Source of the DNA: JAJFUE01 sp039683515
Lineage (GTDB): Bacteria; Sumerlaeota; Sumerlaeia; MVZB01
Reading direction: 5' to 3'
NCBI GenBank assembly: GCA_039683515.1
Contig: JBDKRG010000008.1
Coordinates: forward strand, 120,448 to 184,447
Length of the DNA stretch: 64,000 bases
In this document: positions 26,461 through 35,100 of the stretch, in pieces
Layout: each line of letters starts with the position of its first letter
How positions within the stretch are numbered: position 1 is the stretch's first letter
Translations under genes and position numbers: made by a program
Notes under the pieces: model-generated
The model's database searches: none
The model's input: only the letters and a program-made list of their open reading frames with translations
Told to the model about the DNA's origin: nothing

Positions 26461-26698
26461 TGGACAGCCCTCCCCGCCGCGACTTCTCGGATCGAATTTT
26501 TAAAACCGGCTTGCCTTGAACAACCAGCATAAGCCATTTGGCCGGGTTGTCAATGTGAACTCCGCCCCCGGCGCCCCGCCCCCAAAAAATTGAACCGCAA
26601 CGGCGCGTAGACGCGAAGCATGCAAAGTTGCCTTTTGAGGTTCAAGGGCCATACATTAGCCTTGTTTTGCCGGCGGCGGGCCGCATAATAAAACGGCC

Positions 26699-28279
26699 AT
26701 GACGGGACCGTATCAAATCCCCCGGCCGTATCTGCTGGCGCTGACGTTCGTCGCCGCGCTGGGCGGCTGCCTCGATTACACGGTCGGCGCGATCCCGGTC
26801 GAAATCTTCCCGATCGCAAAATTCCATTATGCCTATTGCCATGTCTTTGTCGGCGCGCTGCTGATCTTGGACCGCGAAGGGGCGTGGCGCCGGCGGCTCA
26901 TCGGGTTGGTTGCGCTGGTCGTCGCGGGGTTGGCGATCGGGTACCTGATGCACGACATCGCCGACCGCGTCCGGCGCCGCGAGGTGATCGCCCTGCTGTT
27001 TGAGGCCCCGGCGTTTTACTGGTGGATCGCCGGCCTATGGCTGGCCGCCCCGCTGCTGACGCGCGAGCGCCCCGACAAAACCCGGCGCGGTCCGTGGCTG
27101 CCGTGGGGGATGGGGCTGCTCCTCCTCTACGGCACGCTCTGCCTGGCCGGAGCGCTCGCGAGCTCCCGGCCCGAGACCAGCCTTTACACGTATTACCAGG
27201 AACGCGCCGTGTATATCGCGGTGCTGGCCGGCTGGGTTCGCGCCGCGGAACGCGATGAGGAATTCCTGCGCCTGTCCGGGCTCGTCGTGGCCTGGACGCT
27301 GGGGGCGCTCATGGCCGTCTCGGCGGCGATCAACCTGATCGACCTCTTCGGCGGCGAGGCCGTTCGCGCGAGGTTTGTCCAGTGGGGGTTCGTCTACGCC
27401 AAGGCGGACATGGCGATCCATGAGATCCCGAAGCGGCGGATCCTCTTCCCGATGCTGCATTTCAACCGCGCCGCGTACTGGGCGATGATCGGGATGATGG
27501 CGATGCTGGTCGCCGCGCGGACGGCCGCCGGCCGCCGGCGCTGGCTGGCCCTCGCCCTGGCGGCCGCCGGCTTCTGGATCGTGGCGCAGACCTACACCCG
27601 CGGCATCGCCGTGGCCGCGATCGCCGGCGCGTTCATCTGGGTGGCGACGATTTCGCGGCGGGCGTTGCTGGCCACGGCGGCCGTGGCGATCCTCGGCGCG
27701 GTGGTCGTGCCGACCACGTTCACCCGGCAGATGAAAACCGTCTTCGATCCGCAGACCTACATGGTCAACCAGCCGCCGATCACGTCGATGAAGACGCGGA
27801 TGATGGCGTGGGGCTGGAGCCTCGAGACGATCGGCGACCATCCGTGGACGGGGCTGGGCTACGGCCGCAAGATCACGCGGCGCGCCTATGAGCAATATGT
27901 CTTCACCGAGGGGAGCGCCGAGGCGCGCAAAAGCCTCTCCGGCACCGACGAGATGGGGCACATGCACAACCTGTGGCTCGAGACGATGGTCGAGAACGGG
28001 ATCCCGGCCGGCCTGGCGCTGCTTGGATTCTGCGTCGTGCGGTGGGCGGCGCTGCTCCTTGTCTGGCGGCGCGGGGCGCTTTTCGACAGGGGGATCGCCG
28101 GGGCATGGCTGGCCATGGAAGCGGCCCTGTTCATCGCCGGCATGATCTTCTTCATGGTGAAAATGAACCACGGTCTGCTGACGCTGGCGGTCTGGGTTTA
28201 CTGCCTGGCCTGGGTCGCCGGAGCCATGGAGCGAATCGCGGCGGATCCGCTCTCCGAACCAATCAACCCCTCAGTTTAG
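26699..28279 (+). CDS. O-antigen ligase / polymerase family membrane protein (Wzy_C)
   Basis: 526 aa with about 11-12 membrane segments. A periplasmic loop near 340-440 carries the conserved features of the Wzy_C domain: TYTRGIAVAAIAGAF (an Arg-Gly membrane motif), then HPWTGLGYG and MHNLWLETMVENGIPAGLALL with the catalytic-type His. WaaL enzymes ligate polymer to a lipid core; Wzy and PglL use the same fold, so polymerase or O-oligosaccharyltransferase activity is also possible. It is separated from the other glycan genes in the window. It ends 57 bp before the convergent TsaC fusion gene. Confidence 0.8.
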   Translation: MTGPYQIPRPYLLALTFVAALGGCLDYTVGAIPVEIFPIAKFHYAYCHVFVGALLILDREGAWRRRLIGLVALVVAGLAIGYLMHDIADRVRRREVIALLFEAPAFYWWIAGLWLAAPLLTRERPDKTRRGPWLPWGMGLLLLYGTLCLAGALASSRPETSLYTYYQERAVYIAVLAGWVRAAERDEEFLRLSGLVVAWTLGALMAVSAAINLIDLFGGEAVRARFVQWGFVYAKADMAIHEIPKRRILFPMLHFNRAAYWAMIGMMAMLVAARTAAGRRRWLALALAAAGFWIVAQTYTRGIAVAAIAGAFIWVATISRRALLATAAVAILGAVVVPTTFTRQMKTVFDPQTYMVNQPPITSMKTRMMAWGWSLETIGDHPWTGLGYGRKITRRAYEQYVFTEGSAEARKSLSGTDEMGHMHNLWLETMVENGIPAGLALLGFCVVRWAALLLVWRRGALFDRGIAGAWLAMEAALFIAGMIFFMVKMNHGLLTLAVWVYCLAWVAGAMERIAADPLSEPINPSV

Positions 28280-28285
28280 GGGTCA

Positions 28286-28334
28286 CGTGTAGTCCGTGCT
28301 CGTCCGTGTGGGTCCGTGTCCGTCCGTGTGCTCA
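28286..28334. repeat. GTCCGTGT word tract
   Basis: Five imperfect GTCCGTG(T/C) units between the convergent O-antigen ligase-like and TsaC-fusion genes. Related words occur at 1523-1539. Confidence 0.75.
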
Positions 28335-28335
28335 T

Positions 28336-29739
28336 TCAAAACTCGATTTTATCCCCGACGATCGCGGCGATCTGCTCGGCCGTGACCGGTCCCTGCCGCA
28401 GGATCCTGTACGGCTCCTTCGTGACGTCGAGGACCGTCGACGGCGGCGCGGGGGGCAGCTCGCCCGAGTCGAGCACAAGGTTCAGCTTCTCGCCGAAGTA
28501 GTCGATGATCTGGTCGGCGTTGGTGGCGTCGGGGAGCTCCGACAGGTTGGCGGACGTGCACGCCAGCGGCCGCGCCAGCGCCTGCATGAGGGCCAGCGGG
28601 ACGGAGTGGTCGGGGAGCCTCACCCCGATCGTTTCGCCGGGGCTGACGTGGTCGAAGTTGCCGGCGCGCTTCTGGAAGATGATCGTGAGCGGACCGGGCC
28701 AGAACGCTTCCATCAGCCGCCGCACCTCGACGGTGACGTTGCGGGCGATGCCGGCCAGCAGCCGCGGCGAATCGATCAGCAGCGTGATCGACTTGCTGCG
28801 CTCGCGCCCCTTGAGCGCGAACAGCCGCTCGACCGCGCGCGGGTTGGTGGCGTCGGCGGCCAGGCCGTAGACGGTTTCGGTCGGCAGCGAGATCACCCCG
28901 CCCTCGAGCAGGCAATCGACCGCGTCTTCGATCATTTCGACCTCCGGCGCTTCCGGGTCGATCCAGCGGCGGCCGAGCTTGCGGGGGGGCTTGGCCGGCA
29001 ACGGCTCGGCTTCGGGCTCGGGCTGCGGCTCGTTGCGGGCCACTTTGCCCTCGAGCGGCTTGTCGAACTGCGGGCGGCGGATCTCGAACTTCTCCCCCGA
29101 GTCGTCGACGAACTCGAACAGGTCCTCGGACGGCTCGGGCTGGTTTGCCCACTCCTCGGCCTCGGTCTCGGCGGGTTTCTCGGGCGGCAGGTCGATCTTG
29201 TAGGTTTTGCGTTTTGCGCGGAAATGCTCGTCGGGCGGCGGCGGCGTCGGTTTTGGCCGGGGTGCCGCTCCCTTTTCAGGCTCGGCCGGGCCGCGCGCGT
29301 AGCGCTCGAGCGCGTTGACCCAGCGGTCCTCGCCGGTGGCAAGGATCCGAAGCGCCTGGAGGGCGGCGATCTCGGCCCCGCCCGGCTCGACCGCGGCCAC
29401 GGGAGCGGTCGGCGCGGTCGAGAGCGCAAGCTGGGTGAGCTCGGCGTCGCGCAGGCTGCCGACGGCGAGCGGGATGGCAATGACCGGCAGGCGCGTGGCG
29501 GCGGCGATCAGGGCCGGCAGCTGGGGGACGCGGCCGGCGGCGACCAGCAGCACCCGCAGCCCGCGCATTTCGGCCTGTTCGGCCCAGCGCAGCAGCCCCA
29601 TCGGATCGCGCCACGGTTCGGCCTGCAGAACCTCGCAATGGCAGCCGAGCTTCTCCAGCGCCTGCCGCGCCGGCTGGATCGGCTCCAGTTCCTCGGTCCC
29701 CGCCACAACAATCCCCACGCGTGCCTGTTGGTTTGCCAT
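28336..29739 (-). CDS. tsaC: PurE-like domain fused to threonylcarbamoyl-AMP synthase (TsaC/Sua5/YrdC)
   Basis: 467 aa. Residues about 7-150 have the PurE (AIR carboxylase mutase) fold pattern: VGIVVAGTEEL for GSxSD, RVLLVAAGRVPQLPALIAAATRLPVIAIPL for the GAGGAAHLPG block, ending QALRILA. The PurE active-site residues (Ser-Asp, Ser-Ala-His-Arg) are not kept, so it is probably non-catalytic. Residues 150-270 are a Pro/Glu-rich charged linker. Residues about 275-467 are YrdC: GGVISLPTETVYGLAADATN, KGRERSKSITLLI, FWPGPLTIIF, VGVRLPDH-like and CTSANLS. They make threonylcarbamoyl-AMP from Thr, bicarbonate and ATP for tRNA t6A. ATG 29739 is preceded by GAGGTGGGG. Confidence 0.88.
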   Translation of the reverse strand: MANQQARVGIVVAGTEELEPIQPARQALEKLGCHCEVLQAEPWRDPMGLLRWAEQAEMRGLRVLLVAAGRVPQLPALIAAATRLPVIAIPLAVGSLRDAELTQLALSTAPTAPVAAVEPGGAEIAALQALRILATGEDRWVNALERYARGPAEPEKGAAPRPKPTPPPPDEHFRAKRKTYKIDLPPEKPAETEAEEWANQPEPSEDLFEFVDDSGEKFEIRRPQFDKPLEGKVARNEPQPEPEAEPLPAKPPRKLGRRWIDPEAPEVEMIEDAVDCLLEGGVISLPTETVYGLAADATNPRAVERLFALKGRERSKSITLLIDSPRLLAGIARNVTVEVRRLMEAFWPGPLTIIFQKRAGNFDHVSPGETIGVRLPDHSVPLALMQALARPLACTSANLSELPDATNADQIIDYFGEKLNLVLDSGELPPAPPSTVLDVTKEPYRILRQGPVTAEQIAAIVGDKIEF

Positions 29740-29828
29740 GATCCCCACCTCTCAGGATTAGGTATAAATCAGGCGAGGCAACAAAAACAAATGCGAATCA
29801 GGGGGAATGATGTGGGATGTGGCCCCAT

Positions 29829-29877
29829 CGTGTTCGTGTTCGTCTTGTCAGCCGAAGTCTCGGCGAAGGTTGGAATC
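29829..29877 (+). repeat. Composite repeat: CGTGTTCGT head plus CTCGGCGAAGG tail
   Basis: A head of CGTGTTCGTGTTCGT is joined to CTTGTCAGCC-GAAG-TCTCGGCGAAGG-TTGGAATC. A second copy is at 39533-39583. The head resembles the start of the TCGTAATCG tracts. Confidence 0.75.
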
Positions 29878-29896
29878 AAAAGGCTGACTGGCAAAA

Positions 29897-30094
29897 GCGC
29901 CAAAGGCGCGGAATCATACCAGCCTGGGGCGCAGCGAAGCGGAGCCCCAGGTCGGCGATGGCATCAACCGAGCGCTGAAAGCGCGTCTCATCGCCGCGCA
30001 ACCCGCGGATGATGCGCTCCTTCAGAGCGCATTTGTTTTGGCCATTCTATCCTGGGGCTGCGCCCCAGGCTGGTATCAATCGCGCCTTTGACGC
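29897..30094. mobile_element. MITE-like element with terminal inverted repeats
   Basis: Ends of about 38 bp are near-perfect reverse complements (29897-29935 and 30056-30094), including an exact 20-bp match ATACCAGCCTGGGGCGCAGC (29916-29935 / 30057-30076). The 198-bp interior has smaller dyads (GCGCTGAAAGCGC; GCGCTCCTTCAGAGCGC) and no credible gene. A second, right-truncated copy reaches the window edge at 63839-64000. No target duplication was identified. With flanks, this accounts for most of the 478-bp gap 29740-30217. Confidence 0.7.
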
Positions 30095-30165
30095 TCAGCC
30101 GGAATTTGTGCGCATCTCGCATTCAAATTCGGCCGTTACAGAGTCATCGAACTTGAAAAAGGAAA

Positions 30166-30188
30166 AGCCTCCAGACCGGCTGGAGGCT
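30166..30188 (-). terminator. Terminator of the leftward gene at 30218
   Basis: AGCCTCCAG / CTGGAGGCT, a 9-bp perfect stem with a 5-nt loop, followed on the minus strand by TTTCCTTTTT. Confidence 0.85.
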
Positions 30189-30217
30189 CAAGGCCGAGGC
30201 GAATCTTTGGCAGGCCC

Positions 30218-31024
30218 TTACTTGCTTCCGTTGAGCCCCTGTTCGATCGTGCGGACGAGGTTGTCGTCGATGTTCGGGTCGACCAGCATGTTGGAGCCGG
30301 CAAAGCGGTCCAGGTCGAGGTGCATGAGCGACCAGTTGTTGTAGGTCTGATGGGCGACGACCTGGCCCTGGTCGTCCTGGCCCCAGTAGACCGCGTCCCA
30401 CGTCTTGTTGCCGAACCGGACCTGGAGGCGCTGGCCGCGCTTGAGGCTTTTGCGCGGGTCCTCCGGCGGCGGCGGGGGAACGGGCTGGCTCATCATCGCC
30501 GGCTGGGCGGCCGGGGCCGGGCGTACCGGCGGCGGCTCGGGCGTGTACGACGGCGCGGGCGACGCCTCCGCGGCGGCCGACGGGGCGGCCGGGATCCGGG
30601 CGACGTCTTCATAGCGGTAGCAATGGAAGACGATCAGGTCGCGGTTCCAGCGCATCGTGCCCTGGAGCTGGTTGAACTCCGGCTGGCCGATCGAGCCGAT
30701 CTCCTGGACGGCGTGGCCGCTGAGTGCCACCCCCTGCAGCTTGATCGATCCGCCCGGCAGGAGCGTGTAAACCAGGTCGTAGCCCTTGTCCGGGACCGAC
30801 TGCTTGTAAACCACGAGCGTCCGGTCGCCGATGCACAGGATCGCGCCGGGGGCGTGGACCGCCGGGCCGGCCTGATACTCGGGCGGCTCCTCGTTGACAG
30901 GGGTGATGGATTCGGCATGGGCGGTCGTCAGCCCGATCCCGCTTTGCCGTTTGGGCGGGGATGGGCGCCAATCATTCAGCAACTTCTCGTAGCGATCAAC
31001 GTCTTCGCGTTCGGTCATGGCCAT
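30218..31024 (-). CDS. Hypothetical protein with Pro-rich linker and C-terminal barrel-like domain
   Basis: 268 aa from the ATG at 31024 (GAGG 10 nt upstream; a second ATG follows two codons later). There is no signal peptide. The N-terminal 150 residues include a beta-rich part (GAILCIGDRTLVVYKQ, YDLVYTLLPGGSIKLQG). Residues about 160-205 are Pro/Ala-rich. The C-terminal 55 residues (LKRGQRLQVRFGNKTWDAVYWG, NNWSLMHLDLDRF) look like a small SH3/Tudor-type barrel. I do not recognise the family. It sits downstream of the ABC permease gene (148-bp gap) and has its own strong terminator. Confidence 0.7.
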   Translation of the reverse strand: MAMTEREDVDRYEKLLNDWRPSPPKRQSGIGLTTAHAESITPVNEEPPEYQAGPAVHAPGAILCIGDRTLVVYKQSVPDKGYDLVYTLLPGGSIKLQGVALSGHAVQEIGSIGQPEFNQLQGTMRWNRDLIVFHCYRYEDVARIPAAPSAAAEASPAPSYTPEPPPVRPAPAAQPAMMSQPVPPPPPEDPRKSLKRGQRLQVRFGNKTWDAVYWGQDDQGQVVAHQTYNNWSLMHLDLDRFAGSNMLVDPNIDDNLVRTIEQGLNGSK

Positions 31025-31172
31025 TTCTTTGAATCCTCGAGCCACAGCGCTGGAACATCTATCGGGCAGCCCTGACGGGCCGGTTCGGGTCATGTCGAGC
31101 TGCCGCCGGAGGTTACCCGCGGGTTATCCGCGCAATCCGTAAACCTCCGCATATAAGATTATAAGCGCAACT

Positions 31173-32015
31173 TTATAATTCGTCAGCAAAAGATCTCGAG
31201 AATTTTGAAAAAATATTCCACCCAATGAAAAATAATATGGAGGTCATGAATACGCTGAGCCCCACGGATTTCATAAGTTGAATATCCACAAGCTCCAGCT
31301 TATTGGGGTCGATCGTCTCGAGGGAGCCGTAAAGGAGCGCCCGGCGGTAGGCAATCATGATCGGGGCGAGCGGGTTGGCCAGGTAAACCCACTCCAGCCA
31401 CCTCCAGCCCATCGAATCCAGCTTTTTCCCGACTTCGTAAAACGGATAGATGATCGGCGTCAGGTAGAACCAGGCGGTCGTGAAGACTTCCCAGATCGAG
31501 CCGACGTCGCGCCAGAAGACATTGAGCGCCGAAAGGATCATGGCCATCGCCATGACGAGCGCCGCCTCGAGGAGCATGATCGGGAAGATCAGCAGGCAGG
31601 CCGGCCCGGGGGCCAGCCCGGCCACCAGCATCAGCCCGCCCAGGACGACGAGGCCCAGCAGGAAGTGGACGAGGTGCGAGATGACGGTCGCCATCGGGAA
31701 GACGACCAGCGGCAGGCGGACCTTCTTGATCAGGTTGGCGTTGGCGAGCATCACGCCCATCGCCTCGCTGGTCGCCCCGGCGAAGAACGACCAGGCGAGC
31801 ATCCCCACGAGCAGGTGCAGGGTGTACGGGACCTGGGTTTCGGCCAGGCTCATGTCCAGGACCAGCTTGAAGACGACATAAAAGATGCCGGTCATCGCCA
31901 GCGGCTTGATGAACGACCAGAAGAACCCGAGCACGGTCGACTTGTAGCGGACCGTCAGGTCGCGCCGGACCAGGTTGTAGAGCAGGTTGCGGAATGCGCC
32001 GGTTTGCAGGTTCAT
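31173..32015 (-). CDS. wzm: ABC-2 type polysaccharide export permease (Wzm/TagG-like)
   Basis: 280 aa with six membrane segments. The N-terminal amphipathic part RDLTVRYKSTVLGFFWSFIKPL is the hallmark of Wzm/TagG permeases, followed by LANANLIKKVRLPLVVFPMA (coupling helix region) and FWRDVGSIWEVFTTAWFYLTPIIYP. It would flip lipid-linked O-antigen or similar glycan across the inner membrane with a Wzt ATPase. No ATPase gene lies next to it, which is unusual, so the partner must be encoded elsewhere. It is divergent from the giant protease gene (155-bp gap). Confidence 0.9.
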   Translation of the reverse strand: MNLQTGAFRNLLYNLVRRDLTVRYKSTVLGFFWSFIKPLAMTGIFYVVFKLVLDMSLAETQVPYTLHLLVGMLAWSFFAGATSEAMGVMLANANLIKKVRLPLVVFPMATVISHLVHFLLGLVVLGGLMLVAGLAPGPACLLIFPIMLLEAALVMAMAMILSALNVFWRDVGSIWEVFTTAWFYLTPIIYPFYEVGKKLDSMGWRWLEWVYLANPLAPIMIAYRRALLYGSLETIDPNKLELVDIQLMKSVGLSVFMTSILFFIGWNIFSKFSRSFADEL

Positions 32016-32170
32016 CGGGCCTTGCCGACATCGGGATGCGGGGCGGCCCAGGCCGCCGGGACGATATGATCGCCCAAGGGGGCGGGGGTTTGCAACGAAA
32101 TGAAATGCCGGCGCATGTTTTCGGCTTGCGGCGGGCGCGGGCGGTCGGGATAATTCGCGGAAGTCTCGAG

Positions 32171-35100
32171 ATGTCTAAAATCCAATGGAAATCCACCCCG
32201 ATGGCCAAACTCCTGGTTCTGATCATGTTCGCCGTCATGACCACGCAGGCCGCCGCGCAGCCTTACCCCACCGGTCTCGCCGAGCCGACCGCGGCGGAGA
32301 AGCAATGGGCCGCCGAGAACGTGCGCGTCATCCGCTCGCGCGCCGACCTGCCCGGCCCGCGGCGCATGGCCGTGCTCCCCTCGCGGGTGGTCAATATCCA
32401 ATACCTGCCCGCGGTCGGCCGCCAGGTCTTCGGCTCGTGCACGAGCTGGGCCGTCGGTTACTACTACAAGACGTGGCAGGAGGCGAAGGAACACGGCTGG
32501 ACGCGGCCCGATCCCTCGACCCACCCCGAGCGCGTCATGAGCCCGTCCTTCATCTTCAACCTGGCCAACGCGGGCGTCCCTTTCAGCGGTACCTCGTTCA
32601 ACGCCAACTACCAATATCTGATGGACTACGGCATCTGCTCGTGCGCCGAAATGGACGCCAACGCCGACCCGTACTCGTGGCCGAACGAAACGCAGTACCT
32701 GGCGGCATTTCCGCAGCGCGCCAAGAGCGTCGCGAGCATCGTCACCTCCAGCGACGCGGGGTTCGAGGCGCTCAAGGCGCACCTGGCCGGCGGCGACCTG
32801 GCCTGCTTCAGCATGGTGCTCTACAACAACTTCACCTCCTACCCGGCCGAGGCCGGCGGCATCAACAACGACGTCTATTACGACCGCAGCGGCGGGATGT
32901 ATATCGCGACCGGCGCCGGCGGCTCCAGCCACGCCCTGTGCGTCATCGGCTACGACGACAACAAATCCTGGACCGACGGCGAGGGGGTCGCCCGCAAGGG
33001 CGCCGTGCTCGTCGTCAACTCGTGGGGGACGACCTGGGGCGCGAACCTGGCCGAAGCCGGCAGCCGCGGATTCATCTGGATCTCGTACGACTACTTCAAG
33101 GCCAATGCCGCCGACGTGACCACGATGGTCGACCGGATCGGCTACCAGCCCAAGCTGACCGGCACCTATCATGTCACCCACGGCCGGATCGCCGAGCTGA
33201 GCATCGAGCTCCTGGCCGGCGACCGCGACAACCCGGTCTGGAAAAAGAGCATCCTGCCGTCGACCGGCGGCCTGCGCTCGATCGACGCCACCGTGGCCTT
33301 CGACGCCACCGATAACGCCACCACCGAAACCCTTTCGTGGTGGCTCCAGATCAGCGACGTCTACCTGACCGATTCCAGGTTCCAGCCGCCCGCCACCGGC
33401 GAGATCTCCTCGTTCAAGATCAAGCGGCCGGACGGAACCATCTGGGAGTCGCCCGACTGCCCGGTGCAGACGGTCGAGTCGAACCTCGTCAATGCCTATG
33501 CGTGGGCGAACATCGGCCTCCTCCAGCGCCACAAGACCGCTTTCGACGCCTATAACCCGGCCATCAGCGAGTCGGTGTGGGGCGATGTCGACGGCGACGG
33601 CGACGAGGACGCGTTCTTCGTCTCGTCGGAAACCTCGGGCACGCAGCTGATCTATCGCCCGCGCCTCATGCGCAACGACGGAGGCTGGAGCTTCGTCGAG
33701 GTCAACAGCGGGCTGACCGGCCAGTCGGGGGGCATGGCGCTGGGCGACTACGACGGCGACGGCCTGCCCGACCTCGTCCTCATCGGCACCGAAACGCACC
33801 TCGACGGCAATTACACGACGCTCACGCGCCTCATGCACAACGAGGGGCAGTGCCAGTTCCGCGACAGCGGCATCACCCTGCCCAACGCCGCCAACCGGCC
33901 CGAGTGGATCGACTACAACAACGACGGCCGGCTCGACCTCGTCCTCAACAAGTGCGATGAGAATTATATGAGCGTCGGGCTCGTCGTGCTCCTCAACAAC
34001 GGCAACGGCACGTTCACCGACAGCGGCCTGCTCCTGCCGTACTCGAAGGTCTACGCGTGGGCCGACTACAACCGCGACGGCAAGATCGATTGCGCGCACA
34101 TCGACGCGAGCGGGTACGCGACCGTTTCGAAGAAAACCGGCTCGGGGATGGAAACGGTCGCGTTGCCGGTCAGCATCACGCCCGAGGCATTCGCATGGGG
34201 GGACGTCGACAATGACGGCTGGCTCGATCTGGCCGTCTGCGGCTGGAACGAATATTTCAAACGGACCGGCTGCGTCCTGCGCAACAACAAGGGGACGTTC
34301 GTCCAATACGCCACGATCCCGTTCGTGCAGGGCGGCGGGCTCGACTGGGGCGACGTCGACAACGACGGCCTCGTGGACCTGTGCGTCTGGGGCGATTACG
34401 GCACCGACAGCCTCGTCGCCGACCGGAACATCAGGACAAGAATCTACCGCAACAACGGCAACGGGACGTTCACGAGCCTCGGTTTCAACCTGTGGGACGT
34501 CGGCTCGGTCATGGGGGGGAACGTCGATTACGTCCGCCTGTTCGACATCGACCGCGACGGCGACCTGGACCTGGCGGCGTGCGGACCCGGCCGCAGCGCT
34601 TCCTACCCACAGCCGCGCAAATTCGCGCTCTATGAAAACGCCGCCGCCCAGAAGAGCGGCCTGAATCGCGTCAATACGCCGCCCACCGTCCCGACCGGCC
34701 TGATCAATCAGCAGACGGTTCAGAACGGGACGATCACGCTGGCGTGGAGCGCCTCGACCGACGCGCAGACCCCCTCGGCCGGCCTGACCTACGATGTCCG
34801 CGTCGGGAGCAATCCCGGCTGGAACGACCTGATGCCGGCCGACATGAGCATGCCGATCGACGGCCGCCACGGCCGGCCCGCGCTCAGTTCCTCCATCCTC
34901 GGCGTCCACCTCGAAAAGGTCGGCAAGGCGTTCTACTGGTCGGTCCGCGCGATCGACCCGGCGCAGGGGGTCTCGGACTGGACCGCCCCGCAGCTGTTCG
35001 TCCCCAAGGGGGCGACCGCGCCGGGCGACGTCAACTCCGACGGCAGCATCAATGTCGCCGACCTGATCCAGACGGTCCGGATGGCCACCGGCGCCACCGC

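Noticed and set aside
29829..30094. Small ORFs reading SAKGAESYQPGAQ-like peptides
   Set aside because: They lie inside repeat and inverted-repeat DNA, lack ribosome-binding sites, and recur with the repeat rather than as a protein family.
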